A DNA stretch of 64,000 nucleotides from Ichthyophis bannanicus (lineage: Eukaryota; Chordata; Amphibia; Gymnophiona; Ichthyophiidae). The DNA lies in the NCBI GenBank assembly GCA_033557465.1, contig CM066036.1, positions 586,107,574-586,171,573 on the forward strand, read 5' to 3'. The first letter of the stretch is position 1. Each line of letters opens with the position of its first letter. The translations under genes and the position numbers were made by a program. Below the pieces are notes generated by a model. The model had not been told where the DNA came from, did no database searches, and worked only from the letters and a program-made list of their open reading frames with translations. Positions 19,443-32,191 of this stretch are shown one piece after another.

Positions 19443-19682
19443 TTGTTGTTATGGAAGGACAGACTAGATGGGCCTTGTGGTCTTTTTCTGTCATCATGTT
19501 TCTATGTTTCTATGTTTCTAATACTGGCATAACACAAATGGGGACTACAAATTACAACAAAAATGCTTCTTGTCAGCGTTAACTAAACAAAAAGGGAAAA
19601 ACAGGCTCATTCTATCACAAAAGCTGAACTGTGAAATCTGTGTTCCTCCACAGATTTCTCTTAGGCAGGCGTTACTTAGGCT

Positions 19683-20468
19683 TTAACAAAAAGAGGTCAC
19701 ACTATCGGAAAACACCAATGTACAGTCCATTTTGCAAATATCTGAGATCTCTTCACAGAAGTCACATTCCATGTCCTCGTGTACTTCTTGGCTATTATAT
19801 TTTGCAGGGCTGTAATGTGTATCAGTGTTTAGTAGTTTCCTCTCTTCTTGGCCAGAGCTTCTCTCCCCTCTGTCACTGCAGAAAGGCTGGTTACCGTGCA
19901 CTATGGATTCTCCCCTTAGAGGGCCATACACTTCAGGACCATTGGGAGTAAAATTCAGTGCCCCTCTATTCCAGGTACTATGCCTTTCTTCAGGCTGAAC
20001 TCTGCCTGGCCGTTTTGCAACCGGGAAGTTGAAACTTTTCTCCCTTTCACTTCCCCTCACAGGACGTCTTTCTCTTAGGTGGGAAATCTCTTTTGGATAA
20101 GAGCTTTTGCTCCCCAGGTACCTGCTCCCGTGGTTATTCCCTCTCCCAGCTCCTCGTGGTTTGCAGCTTGGAATCTCTCTCTGTCCCCAACCGGACTTTG
20201 GCTTAGTGCAGCCCAACTTTCCAGCACTAACCTCTGAGAATTCCTCCTGGGCAAACTCCTCTGAGGTGCAGATGGACTCCACGTCAGAAGCTTTCAGGTA
20301 TGACTCCTGGCTCTCATGAGCTCTGCTCTTTCCTTTCCCGTGAGTCCTCTCAGTGTCTCTTTCTCTCTCTGTATCTGAGACTGAGTCTGACTCCCTGCTT
20401 GCGTCTCTGTCGGTATCTCTGCTCCTGTCTGCTTTGCTCAAGACTGACCTTATTTTTATGTGCGTCAT
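19683..20468 (-). CDS. LTR-embedded ORF, 5' LTR copy (261 codons)
   Basis: Read in the same direction as gag-pol. The N-terminal part is a charged Arg/Asp/Ser/Glu stretch, followed by a Gly/Arg/Pro-rich body and a C-terminus with acidic residues and several Cys (MECDFCEE about 30 residues from the end). No known domain. An upstream overlapping frame (20700-20350) encodes what was probably its N-terminus before a 1-base shift. It lies within the LTR, so it exists twice per element. Its role, if any, is unknown; retroviral LTR genes such as the MMTV superantigen show that LTRs can be coding, but nothing here indicates homology to that. Confidence 0.4.
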   Translation of the reverse strand: MTHIKIRSVLSKADRSRDTDRDASRESDSVSDTERERDTERTHGKGKSRAHESQESYLKASDVESICTSEEFAQEEFSEVSAGKLGCTKPKSGWGQREIPSCKPRGAGRGNNHGSRYLGSKSSYPKEISHLRERRPVRGSEREKSFNFPVAKRPGRVQPEERHSTWNRGALNFTPNGPEVYGPLRGESIVHGNQPFCSDRGERSSGQEERKLLNTDTHYSPAKYNSQEVHEDMECDFCEEISDICKMDCTLVFSDSVTSFC

Positions 20469-20688
20469 TCTTTGAGTCTCTTGTTAGCTCAAACCCCTGC
20501 AGCTGTTTCTGCTTCTCTGATGAGCTATGACGTAATGCTATTCCTGGGCGTTTACCTACAGCCGGTGCTCTTGTTTTGCTTGGTTGCTCATAGCAACCCC
20601 TAGCCATGTGCTTTGCACTGCCGGTTTTAAAACTGCCCTGCATATTTTCCTCTACTTCCATAGGCACTATCTGCCTTGCGCCATGACA

Positions 20689-21052
20689 CCATACACTCAT
20701 TAAGAGGCATGTTTACTAAAACTTAATGTATGGTAACATTATGCAAATATTTATGCAAATGAGGCCCCACACCGAGTCTCCACACATGGCCCCGCACCCC
20801 CCTTGGGCCGCCCCTGCCTATGAGGTAATTTATAAGAACTAGTGTATGATGGAGTAAGCAGCCTATCTATGTTTACCTATTCCTTTCCATTCTTTCATTT
20901 ATAGACCTCTATCATATCTTCCCTCAGCTGTCTCTTTTCCAAGTTAAAGCGTCCTAACCTAGAAATTGATTATACTTATAGAGCTACTATCATAAGCCTT
21001 TAGGTCTATTTAACAGCATCATCGGATCCAAATACACAAAAAGTGCTGAAAT
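20689..21052. other. Right flank of gypsy element, no gene
   Basis: Starts with the CCAT target duplication (20689-20692). The rest is AT-rich and unrecognised. Confidence 0.5.
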
Positions 21053-21895
21053 ATAGAAACATAGAAACATAGAAATATGATGACAGAAAAAGACCACATG
21101 GCCTATCTAGTCTGTCCTTCCATATCAACAACTACAACAGTCCCCTTTTTACCTGTAGAGATCCTCTGTGTTTATCCCATTCTTTTTTGAATTCAGTTAC
21201 TGTCCTCATCTCTACCACCTCCACTGGGAGACTATTCCATGGATCCACTACTCTTTCCATAAAGAAATATTTCCGCATATCACTCCTGAATCTATCTCCC
21301 TTCACTCTCATCCCATGTCCCCTCGTAGCAGAACTTGCTTTCAATTGAAATAGGCTTTCTCCCTGAACATTTATGCTACGGAGGTATTTAAACATCTCAA
21401 TCATATCACCTCTATCCCGCCTTTCCTCTAAGGTGTACATATTAAGATCCTTAAGTCTGTCCTCATATGCTTTATAATGAAGACCACTAATCATTTTAGT
21501 AGCCACCCTCTGCACCGACTCCATCCTGTTCACATCCTTTTGAAGGTGTGGTCTCCAGAATTGCACACTATACTCCAAATGAGGTCACACCAAAGACTTA
21601 TACAGAGGCATTATCACCTCCTTTTTTCTGCTAGCCATTCCTCTCCATATGCACCCAAGCAACCTTCTAGCTTTTTCCGTCGCCTTTTCTACCTGTTTAG
21701 CTACTTTAAGATCATCAGACACAACCACGCCTAGGTCCTGCTCTTCTTTAGTGGACAAAAGTACTTCACCCCTTATACTATATTGCTCCCAAATGCATGA
21801 CCTTACTTTTTTAACATTAAATCCCAGCTGCAAAATTCTAGACCATTCTTCAAGCTTAGCTAGATCCCTCCTCATGTTATCTACACCTTCCTGTC
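21053..21895 (-). pseudogene. 5'-truncated CR1 copy
   Basis: 3' end of the same CR1 family as 14528-19518, reversed: the octamer tail complement ('agaaacatagaaacatag') at 21053, then the ORF2 C-terminal region open at 21132-21578, continuing in broken frames to about 21895. A deletion of about 17 bp near 21787 removes the segment around codons CSNPREQ. It is more diverged than the other two copies. Confidence 0.85.
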
Positions 21896-22194
21896 CAGAA
21901 TCTGTCTCCATCATTAAACTTGGACAAGCATTACAAAAAGTAAGAGATGGATAAGAATCCACCAACACACCTAGGGCAGGAAGCAACAGAATTTGTGACA
22001 CAAGAGAAAAAACTTTTAAAGAATCAGATCAGCAGACAAGGGAAAAAAATTGACAAAAGCATAAATACAGTGCAAAATACAAAGTGGTATTCCAACAACC
22101 ATTTTGTCAATCAAGACCAGACACATGAATGGTTGAGAGATGAACAAAAACCTAAAAATAAGAGATCATAGAGAACTGTTAAAACAGACATGTT
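21896..22194. other. Short unrecognised spacer
   Basis: A-rich non-coding sequence between the CR1 fragment and the L2-like tail; nothing recognised. Confidence 0.4.
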
Positions 22195-22384
22195 TATGTT
22201 TATTATTTCATTTAATTTGATATACTGCCCTTTATAACATCAGGGCGGTGTACAATCAAAAAAATATACAAGAAGGCCAAAGGCCGAGAAAGGAAAAGGA
22301 ACTACAATGTGTCACAGGAAAGAAAGAGAAATCAATCAAGCAGATAAGACCAAAAAAAAAGGCAAGCAACATAGATAAACGGAG

Positions 22385-23839
22385 TCAAATAGTAGTAGTT
22401 GGGAGATCAAAGGCAGTGGAAAACAAATGGGTTTTAAGGAGTGATTTGAATTTGGTGTAGTTCTGTTCTAGTCTCAGAGGGGTAGGGAGAGAGTTCCAGA
22501 GGGTAGGTCCGAGGAAAAAGAAAGCTGAGTGGCGGGTAGACTGTAAATGGGCACGGGATGGTGAGGGAAGGTGAAGGCAGTTGATATGTGCTGAACGAAG
22601 ACTGCAGGTAAGAGTATGGAATTGGAGGAGGTCTTCCAGATATTGTGGGGTGTAAGTATAGATAATTTGGTGAACCATAGTGAGAATTTTATAGCGGATG
22701 CAGTATTCCAAAGGGAGCCAATGGAGGTGAAAGAGAAGAAGAGTGACATGATCTTGGCGGGTGGAGTGGGTAATGATTTGAGCTGCTGTATTTTAAACCA
22801 GCTGCAGTCTACAAAGCTGAGAGTGAGAGATACCAGCGAGAGCGGAATTACAGAAATTTAACCGGGACATGACCAAAGATAGGAGAAGAATGATTAGTGC
22901 TTGGGGGGGAGGAAAGGGCGGATAGCGCAAATTTGGCGGAGATAATAGAAAGATCTCTTGGTGAGCTGGGAGATGTGGTCCTTGAATGAGAGATCAAAGT
23001 CAAGAAAGACCCCTAGATAACGAAAGGAGGACTCTAAAAGAAAGGGGGAGTCTACAAGAATTGGGGCTATTGGGGGACAAGTGCTCCCATGAGTAAACCA
23101 GATAGCTGATGTTTTTGCCAAGTTGAGATGAAGACAGTTCGTGGTTAACCAATCAGTAACCTAGAGAAAGACAGGTGTTGAAGCGAGATAGGTCTGGCTG
23201 TAAAGGGTTGGTGTGATGAAGTAGGACAATATCGTCAGCATAGTAATGGGCTGACAACCCAGACTGCTGGATAAGGAGAGCGAGTGGTGCAAGGAAGACA
23301 TGAAATAAGAGGAGTGCCAAAACTGAACCCTGGGGGACCCCACACTGGAGGGGAAATGGGTCAGAGGAAGTAAAAGTGGTGGTGCTGGAGGTGACCGTAC
23401 TTGACCGGGAGAAGAGGAAAGAGTGAAACCATCGATAGACTGTACCCCGAAGGCCAGCATCACGCAAACAGGAGAGGAGAATTGAGTGATCGACAAGATC
23501 AAAAGCCGCTGAAAGATCCAAGGATACTGCTACAGAAACATCACCACGGTCATGTGAGGTGTGAAGCTCATTGAGGAATGCAAGCAGAATAGTTTCAACA
23601 TTATGGCCAGGATGGAAACCAGATTGGCGGGGGTGAAGAAAATGAGTAGAGTTGAGATGGTGTGAGAGTTGGGCAAAAACGGCTTTTGCAAGAATTTTTG
23701 AGAGGAAGGGGAGATTTGAAACCAGGCGATAATGTACTGGAATGAGAGGATCAAGTGATGGATTTTTCAGAAGAGAGTGGACCAGGGCATGTTTCCAGAG
23801 ACTGGGAAAGGATCCAGAGGAGAAACTGGCATTGAGCAT
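22385..23839 (-). pseudogene. RT region of the L2-like LINE
   Basis: The frame 23839-23153 carries RT with DLSAAFDLVDHSILL, CGVPQGSVLALLLF and the catalytic HYYADDIVLL. Downstream frames 23121-22894 and 22711-22385 encode the thumb and C-terminal parts (YLGVFLDFDLSF; LWNSLPTPLR). At least two frame breaks separate them. The endonuclease region is not recognisable on the 33246-33557 side, so it is a dead copy. Confidence 0.85.
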
Positions 23840-24403
23840 GGCAAGGATAAAGGGGAGAAGAGCAAGGGAAGGTTCCAGGAGCCATGAGATATCAGGTCAA
23901 AGGGGCAAGTTGTCTTACGTGATGAAGAGATGGATTTTTTTTTCAAAGTTCTGTTTATTGATACCACACAATATAACCAAGAACAATACATTCAAGCAAA
24001 AGAAAATTTTCCCCCTTTTTGTTCCTGTACAAAACCCCCTCCCGGGTGGGGCTGTGTCTTGTCCACCACCCCAGGATTACAACAGCAGTATAAGAACAAT
24101 GCAATACAAGATCTGACAATATTACCCAAATTCCTTCTTCCCTCCCTCCCACCCCCCCCCCCTCATGCCAAAGCACAACAATTCTATTTTACTCAAGGGA
24201 ACAACACTCATCCGGACCGACTACTATCCAGCTTTTAGCACCTCACTGCGGGTTTTGGGCCCCAATTTCTGAATATAAGGCATCCAAATCAGCAAAAAGG
24301 TGGCCCATCTCTGGGGGTGCCTTTGCGCACTTCTCCGTTCCACAAGCATAAGCTGATGCAAGCTGTTACGCCACTCCCAGAAGGTGGGGGCCGTGGGCTC
24401 CCT

Positions 24404-27400
24404 TCATCGACAAAGAATAGGGCCCTTATCCACCAGACAGGTCTTCAGCACGAAAATTCTCTCCCATCTCCCCTTCAGGTGGAGCGGTCCCAGTTGATCT
24501 AATACCACCAGCAGCCCTGTCCAGCAGATCTGCTGCCACAATAAACCACTAAGATATGCCTCAATTTGCCTCCAATATCTACGGATATAACAACAACCCC
24601 ACCACATGTGACCCAGATCAGCCAACAAGTAAGAGCATTTGGGACACCCTCCATACAAAGTATGGTGGCTTCTCAGCGCTCGCCTCGGGGAGAAATGGGC
24701 TCGAAGAATACATTTCAACTGTACCTCACGCCATCGGGCACCCTCCACCAACTGCGCAATCCGACCCAGTGCATCACGGACAGAGCCCGGGGCTATCTCT
24801 CGATCCAGCTCCCTTGCCCATAAGCTTTCCACCATTGTATAGTCAGGGGATGTGTCAAGCAGATCCAACCGCCTCTTTAGTTCCGCTATAGTCGGTGGAG
24901 ACCCCGTCCCCAAGGCAAAAAACTCAAGAATCTGCGCCGAGTGCTCCACATGTAGCTCTTGCCGCGACAACGAGCCGATGTAATGAGAACGTTGCGCGTA
25001 TGCAAAAATTGAGACCCCTGGATTCAAGTCATATTCCCTACAAAGCACACCCATAGCCTTACATCTCCCTTCATGATCCACCACATGCCCAAGGTGCCGT
25101 ATTCCCAACCGCGCCCACTGACGAAAGGGAGCTGAGTAAGAACCCGGTGAAAACCGAACATTACCCTGTAGAGGCAGCCATCTCGAAACCTCAGGGGAAG
25201 TACCCCAATATTTATTTAGCTGCTGCCATGTACGCTGTATCAAAACACTGCTCGTCGTACGAGCCGGCAAGGCTACTCATTGCAAGTGCAAAACCGCTTC
25301 CAGGGCCTGCGGTGCTACAAAAGCCTCTTCTAATGCTCGGGGAGTATAAACCTCTGTATCCCCCAACCAATCACTCAAATGCCGTGCCTGACATGCCAGC
25401 GCATACTTCCAAAGATCCGGGACCCCAACCCCTCCCACCTTCCACCCATCTTTCAGTCGGCACAACGGTATACGTGCCCGGGCCCCTCTCCAAAGAAATC
25501 TCCGGATCTCCCGCTCAATGCGCAACAGATCCCGTCTCAGTAGCCACACTGGGAGGGTTTGCATCCAATAAAGTACTCGCGGGAGAACCACCATCCCTAA
25601 AGCTGCCACTCTACCCAAAAGGGACAAGGGGAGGGGCATCCAAGCCAGCAACTGCACCCGAAGTTTAGAGAAAACACGATCACATTTTTTTAAATATAGC
25701 AGTGTTGGCATCCTAGTCAACAAGATACCCAAATAGGCAAAGGATTCCTCCGCCCATCGAAGTGGAAATCTCCCCTGCCAATTCCCCTGCAGTGTACCCC
25801 CCACATCCAAGGCCTCCAATTTGTCCATATTAATACGTAGTCCGGCAAATTTACCATACATGGAGAGCTCCTCAAGGAGAAGGGCCAGTGACTGCCGAGG
25901 AGATGTAAGATGAACCAGCATATCATCTGCAAAGGCAGCCATCTTGAACCCATGCGAGCCAATACGTACTCCACATATACCCGGAGACCCCTCTATCCTC
26001 CGTACCAGCGGATCTAAAGTCAGCACAAAGAGAAAAGGGGAAAGCGGGCAACCCTGACGCGTACCTCTTTCCAAACTGAATTTATCCGATAGCACACCAT
26101 TGCAAAGGACTCCCGCCGTAGGGTCTGTATAAAGCAACTCCACCATCTTACAGAAGGAGTCCCCCAACCCATAATAAGGCAGGAGACCTTTCAAGTAATC
26201 CCAATGCACCTGGTCGAATGCCTTCTCCGCATCAAAGCTGATTAACACTGAGGGCAGATCCCGCTCGCGAACCCACTCAATAGATGCCAAACCTTTCCGC
26301 AAATTCCGCATGGCATAACGCCCTTTAACAAAACCCACCTGTGAATCATGCACCAAGTTCCCTAAAACCGCAGCAAGCCTATTTGCCAGAACCTTAGCCA
26401 GCACTTTCAAATCAAAATTCAATAAGGAGATGGGTCTATAAGAAGCTGCCTGTACGGGGTCCTTCCCTGGTTTAGGTATTAACGTAATGTATGCATGGTT
26501 CGCCCCCCATTCAAACGTCCCCTGACCCAGTCTTCGATGGTACATTGCCACTAAGGCTGAGGGCACCAAATCCCCTAATAGTTTATAAAATTCAGCCCCA
26601 AATCCATCAGGGCCTGTCGCTTTACCACAGCTAGCTTTCTGAATAACCTTAGCTACTTCCTCAGCTGTCACTGGTGCGTCTAAGTGCACCCGCTGCTCCG
26701 CCGTCACCTTCAGCAGATGTATCCCTCGGAAGTAGCCCTCCATATCAGTCAGAGACCCCTCCCTCCGCGCATATAGCTACCTGAAAAAGGATCGAAACAA
26801 TCGAGCTATAGCCTTATTGTCTTTATGTAGATGTCCCTGTTCATCCCGCAATGCCGCTATCGACCGGGCTCCCCGACTGCCTTGTAAGCAACGCGCCAGG
26901 AGTTTCCAAGGTTTATCCCCAAAGCGGTACAGTTGATATCGGTAGTACATATGAGATTTCTTCGCCCTCTGGTGAAGTAATTCATTAAGGGATGTCTGCA
27001 TCTCCCAAAGTCTCCGTTTATTGGCCGCACTAGGGTCCCCCGCACATCGCCGTCGGGCTCTTACTACCTGTCTCTCCAGCTGAACAATCTGCGATGCCAC
27101 TAATTTTCGCTTTCTTGCAGCATATTCAATAATATTTCCCCTCAACACTACCTTGGCTGTCTCCCAGAGCAGCTCCGGTTCATCAACATGCTGCTCATGA
27201 TGGGTCATAAACTCCTGCCAGCACTGCACCAGATGCGTTCGGAAATTAATATCATTGTAAAGTCCCATAGGAAACCTCCAGGTTTTTGTTGACACAGACA
27301 GATCCCCCCATGCTAGATCCACCCAGACCAGGGTGTGGTCAGATATTTCAATGGGGCCTAGCTGCATCTTTTACCTGCGCGAACAGCCGTTCCGAGATCA

Positions 27401-28012
27401 GAACATAGTCAATTCTAGCACTGGAACCATGGGCCCTCGACTGATCAGTAAAGTCTTTCTCCAGCGGATGCAATAATCGCCAAGGGTCTACCGTCCCCAG
27501 GCGGCTACATAAGCCCTGCAGCGCCTTAGTGGTCGGAGCTCGCACTCATTCCCCCCCAGTCCCGGAGGTATCCATTACTATATCCAATACCCCATTCAAA
27601 TCTCCAGCCAATATCAAAGGGACATCAGGCAATTGTTCCACTCTAGAGGCCAGTCGGGCATACAACGCCCGATCCAATACATTGGGGCTATACAGGTTCC
27701 CAGCACAATAGGCCTTCCTTCCAGGCAGCCATATAGCAATATATATCTGCCGTCTGGGTCTATGTACTCTTTTTCCAACTCAAAACGAACTCGCTTATTG
27801 ATCAAGATGACCACTCCACCCTTGTTCCCCCTGGCCAGGACGCCCCAACCCTGCCCCACCCACATTTTCTGTAGTTTAACGTGCTCTTCGGCTGTCTGGT
27901 GGGTTTCCTGCAACATGGCAATGTCACATTTTAACCTAGCTAATGCTTGTAACACTTTATATCTTTTAATAGGATTGCCCATCCCGCAGACATTCCAAGA
28001 GATAACCTTCAA
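24404..28012 (-). pseudogene. ORF2 of L1/Tx1-like LINE (endonuclease-RT)
   Basis: Starts at 28012 with an APE endonuclease (ISWNVCGMGN, MLQETH) and covers about 1200 codons. Open pieces are 28012-27614, 27545-27348, 27367-26777, 26743-25277 and 25270-24404. RT lies in 26743-25277, with KATGPDGFGAEFYK, SFDAEKAFDQVHW, GTRQGCPLSPFLF and the catalytic FADDMLV. The C-terminal piece has Cys/His residues (CPKCSYLLADLGHMWWGC), as in L1 ORF2 zinc domains. Frame breaks near 27600, 27350, 26760 and 25273 make it inactive. Confidence 0.9.
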
Positions 28013-28915
28013 GTTGGATAGTACCTGAATATAGCATACTCATCGGTCCTAACACGAAAATAGGGGTGGGCCTCCCCAGCCTGAGGTCCCCCCTTACACA
28101 ATGAGGTGTACCCTAACTCCACTCCCTTAATCAAACTGTAGTTCCTCAGTACCCCTTGAGTCCCCCAACCCCCTCTCCCCTCCTCTTGGAGCCCCCCTAA
28201 CATTCCCCCCCCACTTGATCCCCCTCTACCCCTTCTCCCACTCCAATCCTATTCCTTTAAGCCTTAAAGTCTCTCTCCTTAACTCCTAGGAGAGAGAAAA
28301 CCCAAGGTCACCATGGATGCGACCAGCATTCCCCTACCCATGTCACAAATTATCCAGTCCCCATCCACCCCCCCCCATCTTCTTAATCTAAAAAGGCTCC
28401 ACGGGCATTCGTTCAGCAAAGCTGGGCCCCCCCCCAACCTCTAGAACAAGCACAGCTATGCAAATCATGGGGACCCCGGCTCGCCCGCATGAAGCGGAAC
28501 CAAACCGAGCCGAGCCTCCCTCATGCAATTAGGGGACCCTAAACCCTCCAGGGGCCCCCAAATGTAGCCCCAAGGCAAGGACCAGTACTACCACCAGGAC
28601 CAACTCTCCCACTGGTACCCAGCCTTGCCCCAGGCGGCTCGTCAGATCCCGCCAGCCCCAATGCCCAAGGAGCACTTATGTTAACCATGCTGCGGCCGCC
28701 GCCGCAGGACGGGCCCCCATAACCTACTATTATCTCAGAGCGGCTCAGCCAAGCTCTGCTAAGCCCGATCTAAGCCCTCTCAGTTGTCCCTGGATCTCCC
28801 TCCTCCCCTTCCCTATTGTATATGGGTCAGATTCTCAATAACGTCACTTTGGGACATGCATTCCCAGGAGTTCTGGGAGTTAAAATCAGCAGTAGCCAGC
28901 GCGATCACAGTCCAG
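28013..28915 (-). other. Inter-ORF region of the L1/Tx1-like LINE
   Basis: About 0.9 kb between ORF1 stop (28916) and ORF2 start (28012). It is C-rich on the plus strand and has no convincing frame, except short ones that are shadows. This is long for an L1-type inter-ORF gap and could hide an unrecognised older insertion. Confidence 0.5.
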
Positions 28916-28973
28916 TCATCTGGATGGGGACGTCGAGGCAGTGGTCGCTCGATTGATGATCTGGTCAACATAT

Positions 28974-29321
28974 TACCCAATGTTGCTAATCCATGTTGGA
29001 ACAAATGATACTGCCAGGTATACCTCGGAACGTATCAAAAGTGACTTCATGGCTCTGGGACAGAGGGTGAAGCAGTTAGGTGGACAGGTGGTGTTCTCTT
29101 CAATCCTCCCTGTTGAGGGTAAAGGTCAAGGCAGAGAGGCTCGCATCCTGGACATGAATGCATGGCTGCGTGGATGGTGTCATCGAGAGCTTTTTGGTTT
29201 CCTAGACCATGGGATGCTGTTCCAAGGGTTGCAGAGCAGAGATGGCATCCATCTGTCCAAGAAAGGTCAACGCATCTTCGGTAGTAGACTGGCTAATCTA
29301 CTGAAGAGGGCTTTAAACTAG
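28974..29321 (+). pseudogene. CR1 ORF1, C-terminal half only
   Basis: Carries the later SGNH hydrolase blocks (HVGTNDT and DGIHLSKKG) in an open frame to the stop at 29321. The GDS block with the catalytic Ser is missing because of the 5' truncation. Confidence 0.85.
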
Positions 29322-29326
29322 ATTCG

Positions 29327-32191
29327 TTGGGGATGGGTGAAGAAAGCCCCCAGGTAAGTGAAAGCCCCCAGGTAGGTGATACATTAAATACCTTTATGGA
29401 AATGGGTAACAGGGGTAACATATGGAAAGCAGTGTGTATTAATGCCCGTAACATGGGAAATAAGATCCCTGAAGTTGAAGCTTTGGTGGGAGTGGCTGAC
29501 TTGGATTTAGTGGCAGTTACAGAAACATGGTTCACAGAAAACCATGACTGGGATTTAACTGTACCTGGCTATACTTTATTCAGAAAGGACAGGGTAGGAA
29601 GAAGGGGAGGAGGAGTGGCACTATATATAAAAACTACTATTAAAGCTTTGGAATTACAGAGCTTAAAAGGGAGAGAGGAGGCATTGTGGGTTAAACTAGA
29701 AAGAGGGAAAGAGAAATCTATTTGCATTGGTGTGGTGTGATATACAGACCTCCCTCACAAGAGGAAGAGGTGGACAGAGAGTTAATTGAAGACATACGCA
29801 GCATTGCTAGGAAAGGGGAAGTGCTACTGATAGGAGATTTCAATATGCCAGATGTTGATTGGCACATTCCTACTGCAGTATCATCTAGAAGTAAGGAGAT
29901 CCTGGATTCTCTACAGGGAGAACTATTCAGGCAATTGGTAACAGACCCCACATGTGAAGGGGCCATACTGGACTTGGTGCTTACCAATGGTGAAAGTGTT
30001 TCTGATGTTGTAGTGGGAGATCATTTTGCATCCAGTGATCACCAGATGGTGTGGTTCAGTATTAGGACTAGGGCTGTTAGAATTCATTCCAAGGTGAGGA
30101 TCTTAGACTTTAGGAAGACTAACTTTGCGAAGATGGGCCAATACCTCAGGGAGTCGTTAGTGGGATGGGAACAGCTGGGGGATGTAGAAAAACAGTGGGC
30201 AAAACTGAAAGGGGGTATTTTAAGGGCAACCAACCTTTTTGTTAAAATGGTAAATAAAGGCAAAAGGAAAAGGAGACCGCTATGGAAGTAGCTGAAAAAG
30301 TGAAGAAAAAGAGGGAGGCCTTTATGAAATACAAGAGATCACAGAGAGAGGAAGACAGGCATCTGTATTTGGAAAAACTTAGAGAAGCTAGCAAAGTAGT
30401 CAAGAAGGCAAAGATTCAAAAGGAGGAGGAAATAGCCAATGCAATAAAATGGGGGGATAAGACATTTTTCAGATATATTAGTGAGAAGAGGAGGGGCAAA
30501 AGTGGTATTGTCAGACTCAAGGGTGCAGGGGGGAATATGTAGAAGCTGATAAGGATAAAGCGGAATTGCTTAACAAATATTTTTGTTCTGTGTTCACAGA
30601 TGAAGAACCAGGAGCAGGACCTCAGAAAACACCCACAAATAAGAACAGAAGTGAGGGACATCTTGAGCAATTTTCAGAAGACTGTGTTCATGAGAAACTA
30701 GCTCAACTTAAAGTAGACAAAGCGATGGGACCGGATGGGATACACTCTAGAATACTGAGGGAACTTGGGGACATTTTAGCAACTCCACTGACTGACCTTT
30801 TCAATGCCTCGTTGGAGTCGGGAGTGGTGCCAAAGGACTGGAGAGAGGCTCATGTGGTGCCTTTACACAAAAGCGGAAGTAAGGATGTGGTTGAAAACTA
30901 CAGGCCGGTTAGTTTAACTTCGGTGGTGAGTAAATTATTGGAAACGCTGCTGAAAGAGAAAATAGTGAGGTTTCTGGAGTCCAGCGGATTACAGGATCCG
31001 AGGCAGCAGCATGGATTCACCAGAGGCAGGTCTTGTCAGACAAATCTGATTGATTTCTTTGACTGGGTGACCAGGGAGTTGGACCGAGGGAGAGCTCTAG
31101 ATGTGGTGTATTTAGATTTCAGTAAAGCCTTTGACACTGTTCCTCACAGGCGACTTATAAACAAACTGAACACCCTAGGGATGGACCCTAAAGTTACTGC
31201 TTGGGTTAGAAATTGGTTGGGTGGGAGGCGACAAAGAGTACAAGTAAATGGAGCTCACTCTGAGGAGAAGGATGTTACCAGTGGTGTGCCCCAGGGATCT
31301 GTCCTTGGTCCGATTCTTTTTAACATCTTTGTTAGTGATATAGCGGAAGGGCTGTCGGGTAAGGTTTGCCTCTTTGCAGATGATACCAAAATCTGCAATA
31401 AAGTAGACACCCAGGAAGGTGTAGATAACATGAGGAGGGATCTAGCTAAGCTTGAAGAATGGTCTAGAATTTGGCAGCTGGGATTTAATGTTAAAAAATG
31501 TAAGGTCATGCATTTGGGCTGCAGCAATCCAAGGGAGCAATACAGTATAGGAGGTGAAGTACTTTTGTCCACTAAAGAAGTGCGGGACCTAGGCGTGGTT
31601 GTGTCTGATGATTTTAAAGTAGCTAAACAGGTAGAAAAGGCAACGGCAAAAGCTAGAAGGATGCTTGGGTGCATACGGAGAGGAATGGCTAGCAGAAAAA
31701 AGGAAGTGATAATGCCTCTGTATAAGTCTTTGGTGCGACCTCATTTGGAGTATGGTGTGCAATTCTGGAGACCGCACCTTCAAAAGGATGTGAACAGGAT
31801 GGAGTCGGTGCAGAGGGTGGCTACTAAAATGATTAGTGGGCTTCATTATAAAGCTTATGAGGACAGACTTAAGGATCTTAATATGTACACCTTAGAGGAA
31901 AGGCGGGATAGAGGTGATATGATTGAGATGTTTAAATTCCTCCGTGGCATAAATGTTCAGGGAGAGAGCCTCTTTCAATTGAAAGCAAGTTCTGCTACGA
32001 GGGGACATGGGATGAGGGTGAAGGGAGATAGATTCAGGAGTGATTTGCGGAAATATTTCTTTACAGAAAGAGTAGTGGATCCATGGAATAGTCTCCCAGT
32101 GGAGGTGGTAGAGATGAGGACAGTAACTGAATTCAAAAAAGCATGGGACCAACACAGAGGATCTCTAAAGGTAAAAAGTGGACTGTTGTAG
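29327..32191 (+). pseudogene. CR1 ORF2, three lesions
   Basis: Endonuclease frames 29327-29740 and 29722-30291, then 30282-30542, then RT and C-terminus in 30566-32191 (open, 541 codons, with FADDTKIC). Lesions relative to the 16576 copy: a 5-base gain near 29733 (gtgtggtgtgata), a 10-base loss near 30285, and a 1-base loss near 30530 followed by a TAG. Where the first copy is shifted near 18309, this one is in frame. Confidence 0.9.

Larger units (their letters stand above)
14528..19518 (+). mobile_element. Near full-length CR1 LINE
   Basis: 4991 bp with tandem 5' monomers, ORF1, ORF2 and a 3' end of (TTTCTATG)n, the octamer-type tail usual for CR1. A 4-bp duplication, TAAT, flanks it. The copy at 28974-32260 is nearly identical over the shared part, so the family was recently active. 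Apart from one frameshift in ORF2 the element looks complete. Confidence 0.93.
9246..20688 (-). mobile_element. Young Ty3/gypsy LTR retrotransposon with dUTPase
   Basis: Two LTRs (9246-10627, and 14310-20688 once a nested CR1 is removed) flank a single gag-pol frame read on the minus strand. LTR ends are TGTCA/TGACA. Both sides of the element carry CCAT (9242-9245 and 20689-20692). A primer site adjoins the 5' LTR and a polypurine tract adjoins the 3' LTR. The LTRs differ at only about a dozen bases and two 1-base indels over about 1380 bp (my visual count, near 1%), so the insertion is recent. Excluding the nested LINE the element is about 6.45 kb. Domain order is capsid, CCHC knuckle, protease, dUTPase, RT, RNase H, with no integrase recognised. 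The SCAN-like capsid and RT resemble the Gmr1-like group, in which integrase normally precedes RT. Confidence 0.93.
14310..20688 (-). repeat. 5' LTR of the gypsy element, split by CR1
   Basis: LTR sequence occupies 14310-14527 and 19519-20688, about 1384 bp in all. The gap is the CR1 insertion, which duplicated TAAT (14524-14527 and 19519-19522). The 3' LTR shows the uninterrupted sequence at the same point ('accataatactggc'). Confidence 0.93.

Noticed and set aside
25147..25668. 173-codon plus-strand frame
   Set aside because: Shadow of the L1/Tx1-like ORF2 on the opposite strand.
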